A stretch of 20,336 bases of DNA from SZUA-430 sp036840015 (GCA_036840015.1 DAISVV010000025.1:1-20336), one strand, 5' to 3'; numbered from the stretch's first letter, positions 7,382 to 16,108 are shown. Notes: generated from the sequence alone by a model not told the origin. Translations and numbers: made by a program.

Positions 7382-9024
7382 TTCGCATCCTCGAGCTGCC
7401 GGCGCGCGATCACCTGCGCCTGGATCTCGGCCGCGCCCTCGAAGATGTTCAGGATGCGCGCGTCGCACAGCACGCGGCTGATCGGATACTCGAGCGCAAA
7501 GCCGTTGCCGCCATGGATCTGCAGCGCGTTGTCGGCCGACGCCCATGCCACGCGCGCCGCCAGCAGCTTGGCCATGCCCGCCTCGATGTCGCAGCGCCGG
7601 CCCGCATCCTTTTCGCGCGCCGCGAAATAGGTGATCTGCCGGGCCACCATGATCTCGACCGCCATCATCACGATCTTGTTGGCAACGCGCGGGAAACTGT
7701 AGATCGCCTTGCCGAACTGCTGGCGCTCCAGCGCATAGCGCAGCGCCAGGTCCATCGCCGACTGCGCCACGCCCACCGCACGCGCCGCCGTCTGGATACG
7801 CGCGGACTCGAAGGTCACCATGAGCTGCTTGAAGCCTTGCCCCTCTTCGCCGCCTAGCAGGTTCGCGTGCGGCACCTCGAACCCGTCAAAGCCGATCTCG
7901 TACTCCTTCATGCCGCGATAGCCGAGAACCTCGATCTCCCCGCCCGTCATGCCCGGGGCAGGGAAGGGCTTCGCGTCCGTACCCCGCGGCTTGGGTGCAA
8001 GGAACATGGAAAGCCCCTTGTAGCCCGGCACATTCGGGTTCGTCCGTACAAGGAGCGTCATCACGTCGGCGCGCGCCGCATGCGTGATCCACGTCTTGTT
8101 GCCCGTGACCTTCCACGTGTCGCCATCTCGAACCGCGCGCGTGCGCAGGTTGCCCTGGTCCGACCGCGTATTGGGCTCGGTGAAGACCGCCGTGGGATGG
8201 ATCTCGCCGGAGGCGATCTTCGGCAGCCAGTGCTGCTTCTGCGCCGCCGTGCCGCCACCCAGGATCAGCTCTGCCGCGATCTCCGAGCGCGTGCCCAGCG
8301 AGCCCACGCCGATATAGCCGCGCGACAGTTCCTCCGAGACGACGCACATGGCCGTCTTGCCGAGACCCGCGCCGCCGAATTCCTCCGGGATCGTAAGCCC
8401 GAACACGCCAAGCTCACCCATCTCCTTGATGACCGAGAGCGGGATGAGCTCGTCATTCAGGTGCCAGTCATGCGCGTGCGGCGCCACCCGGTCGGCGACG
8501 AACTTTGTGAACTGCTCCCGGACGAGGTTCATCTCCCCGTCAAGTCCGGCGTCCCCGAAAGTGGCCGACGCCGCATTGGCCTGGATCAGTTCGGCCAGGC
8601 GCGCACGAAGCGCCGGGCTGCAGCCATGCGCGATCAGGTCATTCACGGCCCCCGAACTGAAACGTGCCGCATCCGCACTCGACACGCCAAGGTCGGCAAG
8701 CCGCACATACTCCCCCTGGCTCATGGGAATGCCGCCAACGATATGCGCGCAGTACTCGCCGAAGGCCACACCAAGCAGCAGCGTCTCGATCTCGCCCAGC
8801 TTGCCGTCCGCCGACAGCCGGTGTCCCCACGCCTGCATCTGCCGCAGCGCCTCGACATAGGTCGACAGCCACGCAAACCCGTGCGCCTCGTGTTGCGCCC
8901 GGTCGATGCCGCCGGCCGCCGCGATGGCCGCGCGCACGCCGGCCTTGGCGGCCAGCTGCACGGCCTCGGCGTTGGTCACGGCATGGCCGACTTGGGAAAG
9001 AAGCTGCGCCGGAGTGAGGGACAT
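7378..9024 (-). CDS. mcd: (2S)-methylsuccinyl-CoA dehydrogenase
   Basis: A 548-residue FAD-dependent acyl-CoA dehydrogenase. It is about 160 residues longer at the N-terminus than ordinary members, as known for methylsuccinyl-CoA dehydrogenase, which oxidises methylsuccinyl-CoA to mesaconyl-CoA in the ethylmalonyl-CoA pathway. Residues 1 to about 165 form the extra helical region. The dehydrogenase domain then starts at about VREQFTKFVADRVAPHAHDW, with IPEEFGGAGLG, FTEPNTRSDQGNL, TWITHAARAD and YALERQQFGKAI as conserved blocks. The catalytic base is E529 in IFEGAAEIQAQ, the MCAD Glu376 position. Proximity to ccr on the same strand makes Mcd far more likely than a generic beta-oxidation enzyme. 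It follows the ExoD-family gene by 10 bases, so it is co-transcribed with it. The ribosome binding site is poor, which fits translational coupling. Residues that set specificity were not checked. Confidence 0.85.
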   Translation of the reverse strand: MSLTPAQLLSQVGHAVTNAEAVQLAAKAGVRAAIAAAGGIDRAQHEAHGFAWLSTYVEALRQMQAWGHRLSADGKLGEIETLLLGVAFGEYCAHIVGGIPMSQGEYVRLADLGVSSADAARFSSGAVNDLIAHGCSPALRARLAELIQANAASATFGDAGLDGEMNLVREQFTKFVADRVAPHAHDWHLNDELIPLSVIKEMGELGVFGLTIPEEFGGAGLGKTAMCVVSEELSRGYIGVGSLGTRSEIAAELILGGGTAAQKQHWLPKIASGEIHPTAVFTEPNTRSDQGNLRTRAVRDGDTWKVTGNKTWITHAARADVMTLLVRTNPNVPGYKGLSMFLAPKPRGTDAKPFPAPGMTGGEIEVLGYRGMKEYEIGFDGFEVPHANLLGGEEGQGFKQLMVTFESARIQTAARAVGVAQSAMDLALRYALERQQFGKAIYSFPRVANKIVMMAVEIMVARQITYFAAREKDAGRRCDIEAGMAKLLAARVAWASADNALQIHGGNGFALEYPISRVLCDARILNIFEGAAEIQAQVIARRQLEDAN

Positions 9025-9034
9025 GGTGTTGCTT

Positions 9035-9682
9035 TCAGAAAAGTGAAGTGATGAAGGCCCAGTTCTCCTGGACCTCAGCCCAGACCCACGGAAGGATCTC
9101 CGTGATCACAAGCTGCAGGCCCAGGAACCCGATATAGAGCGCCACCATCGACGCCAGCACGCCCGCAAAGACGAGAAGCCCGTCGCGCTCGATGATGGCA
9201 ATCGACATGAACGCGATCGCCACGCCCGGCGGAAAGTTTGTCCCCGGTCCCGGCAGCGCGATGACGATCGTCAGGATGAAGACAAGAACCCCGAGCAGCC
9301 GTTCGCCCAGCTCACCGACCAGGAACTGCAGCCGCGGCTTGCAGATCTTCTCCACCCACCGCATCGCCGGCACCGCGCGCTTCAGCGTCGCCTCGAGGTC
9401 GGCCTTGGCAAAGTTGCGCGCCCCGATGCTGCGCGGCAGCCACGGCGCATCGAACCCGGCCACCATCTGCTCCGCGAACAGCAGCAGCGGCATCGAGAAG
9501 ACCGTGGCAAAGCCCGGCGGGGCAATCGCGCAGGCAATGCCGAAGATCAGCAGCAGGAACCCGAAGCTGCGTTCGCCCAGCCCGTCAAGCAGGTCCTGCA
9601 GGCTGATGCGGTCATTCGGGAAGTAACGCACGATCTGAAGGATGGCCTCGGAGGCGCGGAGATGTTCGGCTTGAGCGGTCAT
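9035..9682 (-). CDS. ExoD-family integral membrane protein
   Basis: A 215-residue polytopic membrane protein of the ExoD family, named for a Rhizobium gene required for exopolysaccharide synthesis; its biochemical role is unknown. The signature block LLDGLGERSFGFLLLIFGIACAIAPPG occupies residues of about 33-60, and the second half repeats the pattern with ...GERLLGVLVFILTIVIALPGPGTNFPPGVAIAFMSIAI, ending in a last hydrophobic span near the C-terminus. About four to five membrane segments are visible. ATG 9682 is used; an in-frame GTG at 9691 is possible. It lies between ccr (134 bases upstream) and mcd (10 bases downstream) on the same strand, and is probably co-transcribed with mcd. That position is odd for an exopolysaccharide gene and hints at a link to central carbon flux or envelope stress; this is inference. 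Confidence 0.85.
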   Translation of the reverse strand: MTAQAEHLRASEAILQIVRYFPNDRISLQDLLDGLGERSFGFLLLIFGIACAIAPPGFATVFSMPLLLFAEQMVAGFDAPWLPRSIGARNFAKADLEATLKRAVPAMRWVEKICKPRLQFLVGELGERLLGVLVFILTIVIALPGPGTNFPPGVAIAFMSIAIIERDGLLVFAGVLASMVALYIGFLGLQLVITEILPWVWAEVQENWAFITSLF

Positions 9683-9782
9683 GTGGATCACGAAGCTGGG
9701 GGCACGGGGGACGGGGATCAGGCATGTGATGAATACTCCTAACCTCTACCACAACATCCCGGTCTCCCAAGAGTGGCGAAGG

Positions 9783-9813
9783 GCTGCGGCGTTGCGTCGA
9801 ATGCCCCCGCAGC
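9783..9813 (-). terminator. Stem-loop just after ccr
   Basis: GCTGCGG (9783-9789) and CCGCAGC (9807-9813) pair across a 17-base loop, starting four bases after the ccr stop codon in the minus-strand transcript. No U-run follows, so it is more likely an mRNA-stabilising or attenuating hairpin that lowers read-through into the ExoD and mcd genes than a strong terminator. Confidence 0.35.
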
Positions 9814-9816
9814 TTT

Positions 9817-11109
9817 TCAGGGATTGCCCGCCTCGATCACGTCCTCGAGCGTCCGCAACCCCGTCCGCGTGGCATTGACCAGCACCGCCATGTTGCCGGG
9901 CAGGTGCTCGTTCTTCAGCATCTTGGTGTGCGCCTTCGGGATGTCATGCCACGGGAAGACCTCCGACATGCACGGATCGATTCGCCGCTCGACCACAAGC
10001 CGGTTGGCCTGGCTCGCCTGCTGGAGGTTGGCAAAGTGCGAGCCCTGGATGCGCTTCTGGCGCATCCACACATAGCGCGCATCGAAGGTCAGGTTGAACC
10101 CGGTCGTCCCCGCGCAGAACACGACCATGCCCCCGCGCTTCACGACAAGGCACGAGACCGGGAAGGTCGATTCGCCCGGATGCTCGAACACGAAGTCGAC
10201 ATCGTTGCCCTTGCCCGTGATGTCCCAGATCGCCTTGCCGAAGCGGCGCGCTTCCTTTGTCCAGGCGTCATACTCGGGCGAGCCAACCTGCGGCATCTGT
10301 CCCCAGCACTTGAAGTTCTTCCGGTTGATGACACCTTTCGCACCCAGGCTCATCACGAAGTCGGTCTTCGTATCGTCCGAGATCACGCCGATCGCATTCG
10401 CGCCCGACACCGCGCACAGCTGGATCGCGAACGACCCGAGCCCGCCCGACGCGCCCCACACAAGCACATTGTGCCCGGGACGGAGGATATGGGGACGGTG
10501 TCCGAAGAACATCCGGTAAGTCGTGGCCAGCGTCAGCGTATAGCAGGCCGACTCTTCCCACGTCAGGTGCTTCGGCCGCTCCATGAGCTGGCGGTCCTGC
10601 ACGCGCGTGAACTGGGCAAACGATCCATCCGGCGTCTCATAGCCCCAGATGCGCTGCGAGGGCGAGAACATCGGATCGCCGCCATTGCACTCCTCGTCAT
10701 CGCCATCGTCCTGGTTGCAGTGGATCACGACCTCGTCGCCCACCTTCCAGCGCTTCACCTTCGACCCGACCGCCCACACGATGCCCGACGCATCGGATCC
10801 GGCGACATGATAGGGGTTCTTGTGGCCGTCGATCGGCGAGATGGGCGAGCCCAGCGCCGCCCAAACGCCGTTGTAGTTCACGCCCGCCGCCATCACGAGG
10901 ACGAGCACGTCATGGCTGTCGAGCTCCCACGTGGGCACGACCTCGACCTGCATCGACTTTTCCGGTTCCCCGTGCCGCTCCTTGCGGATGGTCCACGCAT
11001 ACATCTTCGAGGGCACATAGCCGAGCGGCGGGATCTCGCCGATCTCGTAGAGGTCCTTGTAGGTCGTCTTGGTTTCCTTCGCGCCGATCGTCGTGACAGT
11101 CGCTGACAT
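9817..11109 (-). CDS. ccr: Crotonyl-CoA carboxylase/reductase
   Basis: A 430-residue medium-chain dehydrogenase/reductase of the crotonyl-CoA carboxylase/reductase type. It converts crotonyl-CoA, CO2 and NADPH to ethylmalonyl-CoA, the key step of the ethylmalonyl-CoA pathway for acetyl-CoA assimilation. Hallmarks are MYAWTIRKERHGEPEKSMQ near the start, GVNYNGVWAALGSPIS at 76-91 (N80 is at the position of the CO2-binding Asn81 known in the Kitasatospora enzyme), YHVAGSDASG, the acidic insert NQDDGDDEECNGGDPMFSPS, WGYETPDGSFAQF, the nucleotide-binding loop VWGASGGLGSFAIQL at 217-231, and QGSHFANLQQA with H358. Length and all blocks agree with the family. It is the first gene of the ccr-exoD-mcd group, and its promoter region contains three TTGC-N6-GCAA sites. 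No structural Zn cluster is present, as expected. Confidence 0.96.
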   Translation of the reverse strand: MSATVTTIGAKETKTTYKDLYEIGEIPPLGYVPSKMYAWTIRKERHGEPEKSMQVEVVPTWELDSHDVLVLVMAAGVNYNGVWAALGSPISPIDGHKNPYHVAGSDASGIVWAVGSKVKRWKVGDEVVIHCNQDDGDDEECNGGDPMFSPSQRIWGYETPDGSFAQFTRVQDRQLMERPKHLTWEESACYTLTLATTYRMFFGHRPHILRPGHNVLVWGASGGLGSFAIQLCAVSGANAIGVISDDTKTDFVMSLGAKGVINRKNFKCWGQMPQVGSPEYDAWTKEARRFGKAIWDITGKGNDVDFVFEHPGESTFPVSCLVVKRGGMVVFCAGTTGFNLTFDARYVWMRQKRIQGSHFANLQQASQANRLVVERRIDPCMSEVFPWHDIPKAHTKMLKNEHLPGNMAVLVNATRTGLRTLEDVIEAGNP

Positions 11110-11160
11110 GGGCCCCCCGGTCTTGCGGATGACGTAAAGGCAAGCCGCATACCAGACCTG

Positions 11161-11174
11161 TTGCTGCGGTGCAA
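11161..11174 (+). promoter_or_regulatory. TTGC-N6-GCAA operator candidate, site 1
   Basis: TTGCTGCGGTGCAA, 52 bases upstream of the ccr start codon. It matches the shared consensus TTGCTGC R N Y GCAA of three sites in this intergenic region. The centre lies 106 bases from site 2, close to ten helical turns. Confidence 0.6.
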
Positions 11175-11266
11175 TATGAATGCGGCAATCAATCGAACAA
11201 GAAGTGTCCTAAAGCGCAAGGAAATGACGAAACAGAAGCCGAAATAGCCAGTTAACGAAACTCACG

Positions 11267-11280
11267 TTGCATTGCAGCAA
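11267..11280 (-). promoter_or_regulatory. TTGC-N6-GCAA operator candidate, site 2
   Basis: Read on the minus strand it is TTGCTGCAATGCAA, fitting the TTGCTGC R N Y GCAA consensus. The palindrome extends by one base on each side (GTTGC at 11266-11270, GCAAC at 11277-11281). It is the most symmetric of the three copies and resembles TGC-rich PhaR sites of other Alphaproteobacteria (from memory, not verified). Confidence 0.6.
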
Positions 11281-11297
11281 CAATTTCCGCCGCTTTT

Positions 11298-11311
11298 TTG
11301 CTGCGTCGCAA
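11298..11311 (+). promoter_or_regulatory. TTGC-N6-GCAA operator candidate, site 3
   Basis: TTGCTGCGTCGCAA, 31 bases from site 2, about three helical turns, so sites 2 and 3 face the same side of the DNA. It has the same orientation as site 1. It lies about 105 bases before the recQ start, so it could serve either ccr or recQ. Confidence 0.55.
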
Positions 11312-11414
11312 GCAGGGTTCTCCCCAGCCCCGAGCGCCGCACCCGATAGGGTTTGCCCCCCGCGGCTGCTATCGCCTCGACATCCGAGCCCCGACCCTTG
11401 AGGCCGCGCGCCCC

Positions 11415-13244
<1,830 letters not shown>

Positions 13245-13262
13245 ACCATCCGACCGGCACCG

Positions 13263-13281
13263 TATATTCAAATAGAATATA
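13263..13281. promoter_or_regulatory. AT-rich palindromic operator/promoter of parDE
   Basis: TATATTC (13263-13269) and GAATATA (13275-13281) are perfect inverted arms around AAATA. The site ends one base before the AAGGAG ribosome binding site (13282-13287) of parD and includes a -10-like TATATT. By analogy with known parDE systems, ParD, a ribbon-helix-helix protein, likely binds here to repress its own operon. Confidence 0.7.
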
Positions 13282-13293
13282 AAGGAGCAGGAG

Positions 13294-13557
13294 ATGGCCA
13301 ACACATCCCTCACGCTGGGTCCCCATTGGGAAAAGTTCGTGAAGCGCCAGATCGCGAGCGGACGCTATGCATCCGCAAGCGAGGTTGTCCGCGCCGCGCT
13401 GCGCGAACTTGAGGATCGCGGCAAGCGCCTGAAGGCCCTGCAGGACCACCTGGCCGAAGGCGCGGCTCAGGCGCGCGAGGGGAAGTTTGTCGAATTGTCT
13501 GTCGATGACGTCCTGAAGCGCGCAAGGAAGCGTGCAGCGCGGAGCGCAAAGGCTTGA
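13294..13557 (+). CDS. parD: ParD-family antitoxin
   Basis: An 87-residue type II antitoxin. The N-terminal ribbon-helix-helix DNA-binding region (TSLTLGPHWEKFVKRQIASG RYASASEVVRAALRELE, residues 4-41) is the typical ParD pattern with the G-R-Y-x-S-A-S-E-V-V-R motif. The C-terminal half (GKRLKALQDHLAEGAAQAREG KF) is the toxin-neutralising tail. ParD binds ParE and represses the operon. It has a strong ribosome binding site (AAGGAG) and a palindromic operator directly upstream. Its stop codon overlaps the start of parE by four bases (TTGA), so the two genes are translationally coupled and likely made with antitoxin in excess. It lies 49 bases after recQ. No sign of damage. Confidence 0.93.
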   Translation: MANTSLTLGPHWEKFVKRQIASGRYASASEVVRAALRELEDRGKRLKALQDHLAEGAAQAREGKFVELSVDDVLKRARKRAARSAKA

Positions 13558-13856
13558 GTTCCTTTCGGCTTACGCCGAGGGCGCTGCGGGACCTGGATCA
13601 GATTGCCGACTACACGCTGGCTGAATGGGGTGACAGGCAGGCAGCCGTTTATCTGGCCGCGCTCGCAAGACGTTTCGAGTGGCTCGCAAAGAACCCGGAT
13701 GCAGGCCGAATGCGCGAAGACATCGGTCAGGGCTATCGCAGCTACCGCGAGGGCTCACACCTCGTCTTCTATGTCGTGGAACGAGGCATCGTGATCATCA
13801 TCGGTGTCCCCCACGGCTCGATGGACATCGACGCATTCTTCCAGTCCCCGACCTGA
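13554..13856 (+). CDS. parE: ParE-family toxin (RelE/ParE superfamily)
   Basis: A 100-residue toxin that, in characterised members, inhibits DNA gyrase. The pattern is classical: LTPRALRDLDQIADYTLAEWGDRQAAVY at 6-33, ALARRFEWLAKNPDAGRMREDI in the middle, then YRSYREGSHLVFYVVERGIVIIIGVPHGSMDIDAFF at the end. It starts with TTG at 13554 overlapping the parD stop (TTGA); GGAG at 13541-13544 is well placed. The rare TTG start plus overlap would keep toxin output below antitoxin. The ORF is intact to the C-terminal helix, so the module should be active. Codons 1-2 read M-S by this start; no ATG alternative exists near the family's N-terminus. Confidence 0.92.
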   Translation: MSSFRLTPRALRDLDQIADYTLAEWGDRQAAVYLAALARRFEWLAKNPDAGRMREDIGQGYRSYREGSHLVFYVVERGIVIIIGVPHGSMDIDAFFQSPT

Positions 13857-13922
13857 ACAACGCCCCGCTCGAGCTGCATCAAGAAACTCCTCCGTCAGCA
13901 GCATCTGGCGCTGTTGCCGACA

Positions 13923-13995
13923 CCTCCTCACTGCGTGAGGAGGAAACGCACGTCTCTCCCTCGCTTGCGAGGGAGTACCGACGCGGCACGCGTCG
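13923..13995. repeat. Cluster of three GC-rich hairpins (REP mosaic)
   Basis: Three perfect stem-loops lie within 73 bases. They are CCTCCTCAC/GTGAGGAGG (13923-13943), CTCCCTCGC/GCGAGGGAG (13956-13975) and CGACGCG/CGCGTCG (13979-13995). They lie downstream of parE and between parE and the convergent DUF1684 gene. The sequences are unlike coding DNA and resemble the mosaic palindromic repeats common in alphaproteobacterial intergenic spaces. Together with the next element they form a four-hairpin array. Confidence 0.7.
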
Positions 13996-14030
13996 GGGAG
14001 GGAGTTCCTCTCCACCACTCCACCACCGTC

Positions 14031-14065
14031 ATCCCGGACGCGAGCGCAAGCGAGCGATCCGGGAC
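14031..14065. repeat. REP-like element (copy B)
   Basis: ATCCCGGACGCGA at 14031-14043 and AGCGATCCGGGAC at 14053-14065 are the ends of a palindromic element. TCCCGGA (14032-14038) pairs with TCCGGGA (14058-14064). The same 13-base ends occur on the minus strand at 4713-4784 with a different, longer centre. The left flank CGTC fits the common CGTCATCCCGGA style of alphaproteobacterial REPs. Confidence 0.75.
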
Positions 14066-14097
14066 CCCGCTCAGTCGGGACAACAGCGAGGATCCCC

Positions 14098-15027
14098 TCA
14101 GTGCTTCGGCGGCGCCATCTCCCCCGCGCGCAGGGCAACGGGGATCTTTTCCACCGCCACCGGGCAGTTATAGTGCGGCGAGCGCGCGCAATTGGGGTTA
14201 TAGGCACGGTTGAAGTCGATGGTCATCTTTTCGGGGACACCGTTGACATCGACATCGAGATACCGCCCCACGCCATAGGTTTCCCCGCCACTGAGCTCGT
14301 CATGGAAAAAGGCCGACAGCCGCTTGACCTTCTTGGGGTCCGTGTCGTCGCTGTAGAGCCCGAGCTTGACCGGCTTGCCATGGAGCGTGAACGAGGCCGT
14401 GGCGACGCGATTGATGCGCTTCAGCCAGCCGCGCGAGGTCTGGAAGTCGACGGCCTCGGCGCTTGGTGCCAGCTCCACCTTCGCCTCGACAACCGCACGC
14501 CCGTCATAAGGGAAATGGCTGAGCCCCTTGAACGCCTTCGCCTCAGGATGCGCCTGGTTGTAGACCATGACCCTGAGCCCGTTCACCCCCGGCGCCACCT
14601 GCGTGAGCCCGAAGCGGACATCGATGCCTTGGGCGACATTCACGCGCTGCATGGCATCGAGGCTGAATGTTTCGCGCTTCTTTCCCTTCACGACGACAGC
14701 CTTGCCGCCTTCATGCCGGATTGACAGCACCGCGCCACGCGGCTTGCCGCCCATCTCCCACCGGTAAGACTTCCGCGCATCAGCCCGCGTCTTCAGCACC
14801 GCACCCTGTCCCTCGTTCAGGTAGACGGCATCGTCGATCTTCAGGATGGCGAACTCCTTCGTCGACCACGCGGCATTCTCGTCGGCCTTCCATTGCTCCC
14901 ACGCCTGTAGCGCAGCCGCATCCTGTGCGGCGGCAAGCGGAGCCGCACCGGAAGGCGCACCGGCATCGTCGGCAACGCAGGCCGACAGCGAGAGCAGGGC
15001 AAGGGCACAGAAGGTAAGGCGACGCAT
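14098..15027 (-). CDS. DUF1684 family lipoprotein
   Basis: A 309-residue protein of the DUF1684 family, function unknown. The ending DFNRAYNPNCARSPHYNCPVAVEKIPVALRAGE is the family signature. The central block SYRWEMGGKPRGAVLSIRHEGGKAVV also fits. The N-terminus RRLTFCALALLSLSAC is a lipoprotein signal with lipobox LSAC and the modified cysteine at position 17. The protein is therefore exported and anchored in the inner or outer membrane. The start at 15027 is preferred over 15033 because AAGGA upstream is then about eight bases away. Further in-frame codons up to 15075 would break the signal peptide. It is downstream of the LysR gene (48 bases) on the same strand and may be read through from it. 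It converges on parE across the REP cluster. Confidence 0.9.
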   Translation of the reverse strand: MRRLTFCALALLSLSACVADDAGAPSGAAPLAAAQDAAALQAWEQWKADENAAWSTKEFAILKIDDAVYLNEGQGAVLKTRADARKSYRWEMGGKPRGAVLSIRHEGGKAVVVKGKKRETFSLDAMQRVNVAQGIDVRFGLTQVAPGVNGLRVMVYNQAHPEAKAFKGLSHFPYDGRAVVEAKVELAPSAEAVDFQTSRGWLKRINRVATASFTLHGKPVKLGLYSDDTDPKKVKRLSAFFHDELSGGETYGVGRYLDVDVNGVPEKMTIDFNRAYNPNCARSPHYNCPVAVEKIPVALRAGEMAPPKH

Positions 15028-15074
15028 CAGCATGATCCTTGGGTGGCAGCCGGAATGAAGCCGCAACGCGTCCA

Positions 15075-16007
15075 TCAGTCAAGGCCGCGGGTGCCGGGCC
15101 TGGGGACGCTACGATACTTCGACCGGAAGGCGTTCATCTCGCGCGTGAGCCAGTCGACAAAGGCCTTCACCTCGGGCCGGTTGCCGTCCGCGCGGCGATG
15201 CACGAGATAGTAGGAAGACCCGCTGTCGGCCGGCGCCGCGAAGGGCACGACAAGGTCCTTCGCCACAGGCGCCTCCCAGACCAGGGGATGCATGCCCAGC
15301 GCCACGCCATGCCCCTGCGCGCAGGCCTCGAGCGCCGCCGGTACCGTGTCGAATGAGAGGTTCCGCCGCGCCTTCAACCCGCCGACGCCAGCGCGTTCAA
15401 GCCACTGCGGCCACGCCTCGGGCCGCGCTGACACATGGATCAGCGTCTGCCGGGCAAGGTCGCTCGGGTCCCTGAGCGTGCCGGCAATCTTCGCTGTGCA
15501 CACCGCAACGCCCTTTATGTCGAGCAGCTTGCGCGCCACGAGGCCCGGCGTCGGCGCGCGCAGGTTGCGGATCGCGATGTCGACGCGGTCGTGGTCAAGG
15601 TCGGCAACCTTGTTCGAGGTCTCGATCTCGAGCGTGATGTCCGGGTGCTGCGCCTCGAACCGCTGAAGCCGCGGGATCAGCCACGCCCCCGTGAAGAGCG
15701 GCAGGGCGCTGACGCGCAGTACGCGCCCGCCCACCGCCCGAACGCGCTTGGCCGATAAAGTGAGCCGTGCAAAGGCAAGCTCGGTATCCTTGAGCAGCGC
15801 CCGACCGGCCTTCGTCAGGTCGATGCGACGCGCCCCGCGCGTGAAGAGCGGCTGGCCCAGCCACGCCTCAAGCGAACGCACCTGGTGACTGATGGCCGAG
15901 GGCGTCACCGCCAGCGCCCGCGCCGCCGCCTGGAAACTGCCAAGCCGCCCCGCCGCGTGGAACGCGCGCAGTGCCGTCAGCGGAGGAAGGTCATCCGTGC
16001 CTGTCAT
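15075..16007 (-). CDS. LysR-family transcriptional regulator (GcvA-like)
   Basis: A 310-residue LysR-type regulator. The N-terminal winged helix-turn-helix is clear at residues of about 9-67 (LTALRAFHAAGRLGSFQAAARALAVTPSAISHQVRSLE, then LGQPLFTRGARRIDLTKAGRALL). The rest is the periplasmic-binding-protein-like effector domain (RVLRVSALPLFTGAWLIPRLQRF and so on). The start is set by the usual six to ten residues before the LRAF block. No ribosome binding site is visible; a 25-base imperfect palindrome begins three bases upstream of the start codon, so translation may be leaderless or controlled there. It is divergent from the DUF4267-like/alcohol dehydrogenase pair, which it probably regulates, the usual arrangement for the family. 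The effector is unknown. Confidence 0.93.
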   Translation of the reverse strand: MTGTDDLPPLTALRAFHAAGRLGSFQAAARALAVTPSAISHQVRSLEAWLGQPLFTRGARRIDLTKAGRALLKDTELAFARLTLSAKRVRAVGGRVLRVSALPLFTGAWLIPRLQRFEAQHPDITLEIETSNKVADLDHDRVDIAIRNLRAPTPGLVARKLLDIKGVAVCTAKIAGTLRDPSDLARQTLIHVSARPEAWPQWLERAGVGGLKARRNLSFDTVPAALEACAQGHGVALGMHPLVWEAPVAKDLVVPFAAPADSGSSYYLVHRRADGNRPEVKAFVDWLTREMNAFRSKYRSVPRPGTRGLD

Positions 16008-16009
16008 CA

Positions 16010-16034
16010 GACAGATGAAATCATTTTGTCTGTC
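16010..16034. promoter_or_regulatory. Imperfect 25-base palindrome before the LysR gene
   Basis: GACAGA (16010-16015) pairs with TCTGTC (16029-16034), and AAAT (16018-16021) with ATTT (16023-16026), around a central C. Only two bases per arm break the symmetry. It lies directly upstream of the LysR start in the divergent region, a typical place for LysR autoregulation and control of the divergent operon. Confidence 0.6.
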
Positions 16035-16108
16035 GAAAGAAAAGCGCGTTTGTCACCCGCGCGCGAAAGGCCCACCCTCGGGGCCGGATCAGTTGGAAAG
16101 GACACTCC

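Larger units (their letters stand above)
11110..11414. other. 305-base divergent region between ccr and recQ
   Basis: No gene seen. The AT-richer middle (about 11170-11300) should contain the ccr promoter on the minus strand and the recQ promoter on the plus strand. It carries three TTGC-N6-GCAA inverted repeats, listed separately. Only 14 bases (GAGG at 11398-11401) hint at a ribosome binding site for recQ. The translated sequence upstream of ATG 11415 in the recQ frame is not RecQ-like. Confidence 0.55.

Noticed and set aside
7867..9051. 394-codon plus-strand open frame opposite mcd
   Set aside because: Arginine- and histidine-rich antisense translation of a well-supported dehydrogenase; no domain pattern.
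9904..11106. 400-codon plus-strand open frame opposite ccr
   Set aside because: Antisense shadow of ccr, which is certain from its motifs.
13923..13995. Short CRISPR array
   Set aside because: The three units are different palindromes, with no repeated sequence and no regular spacers.
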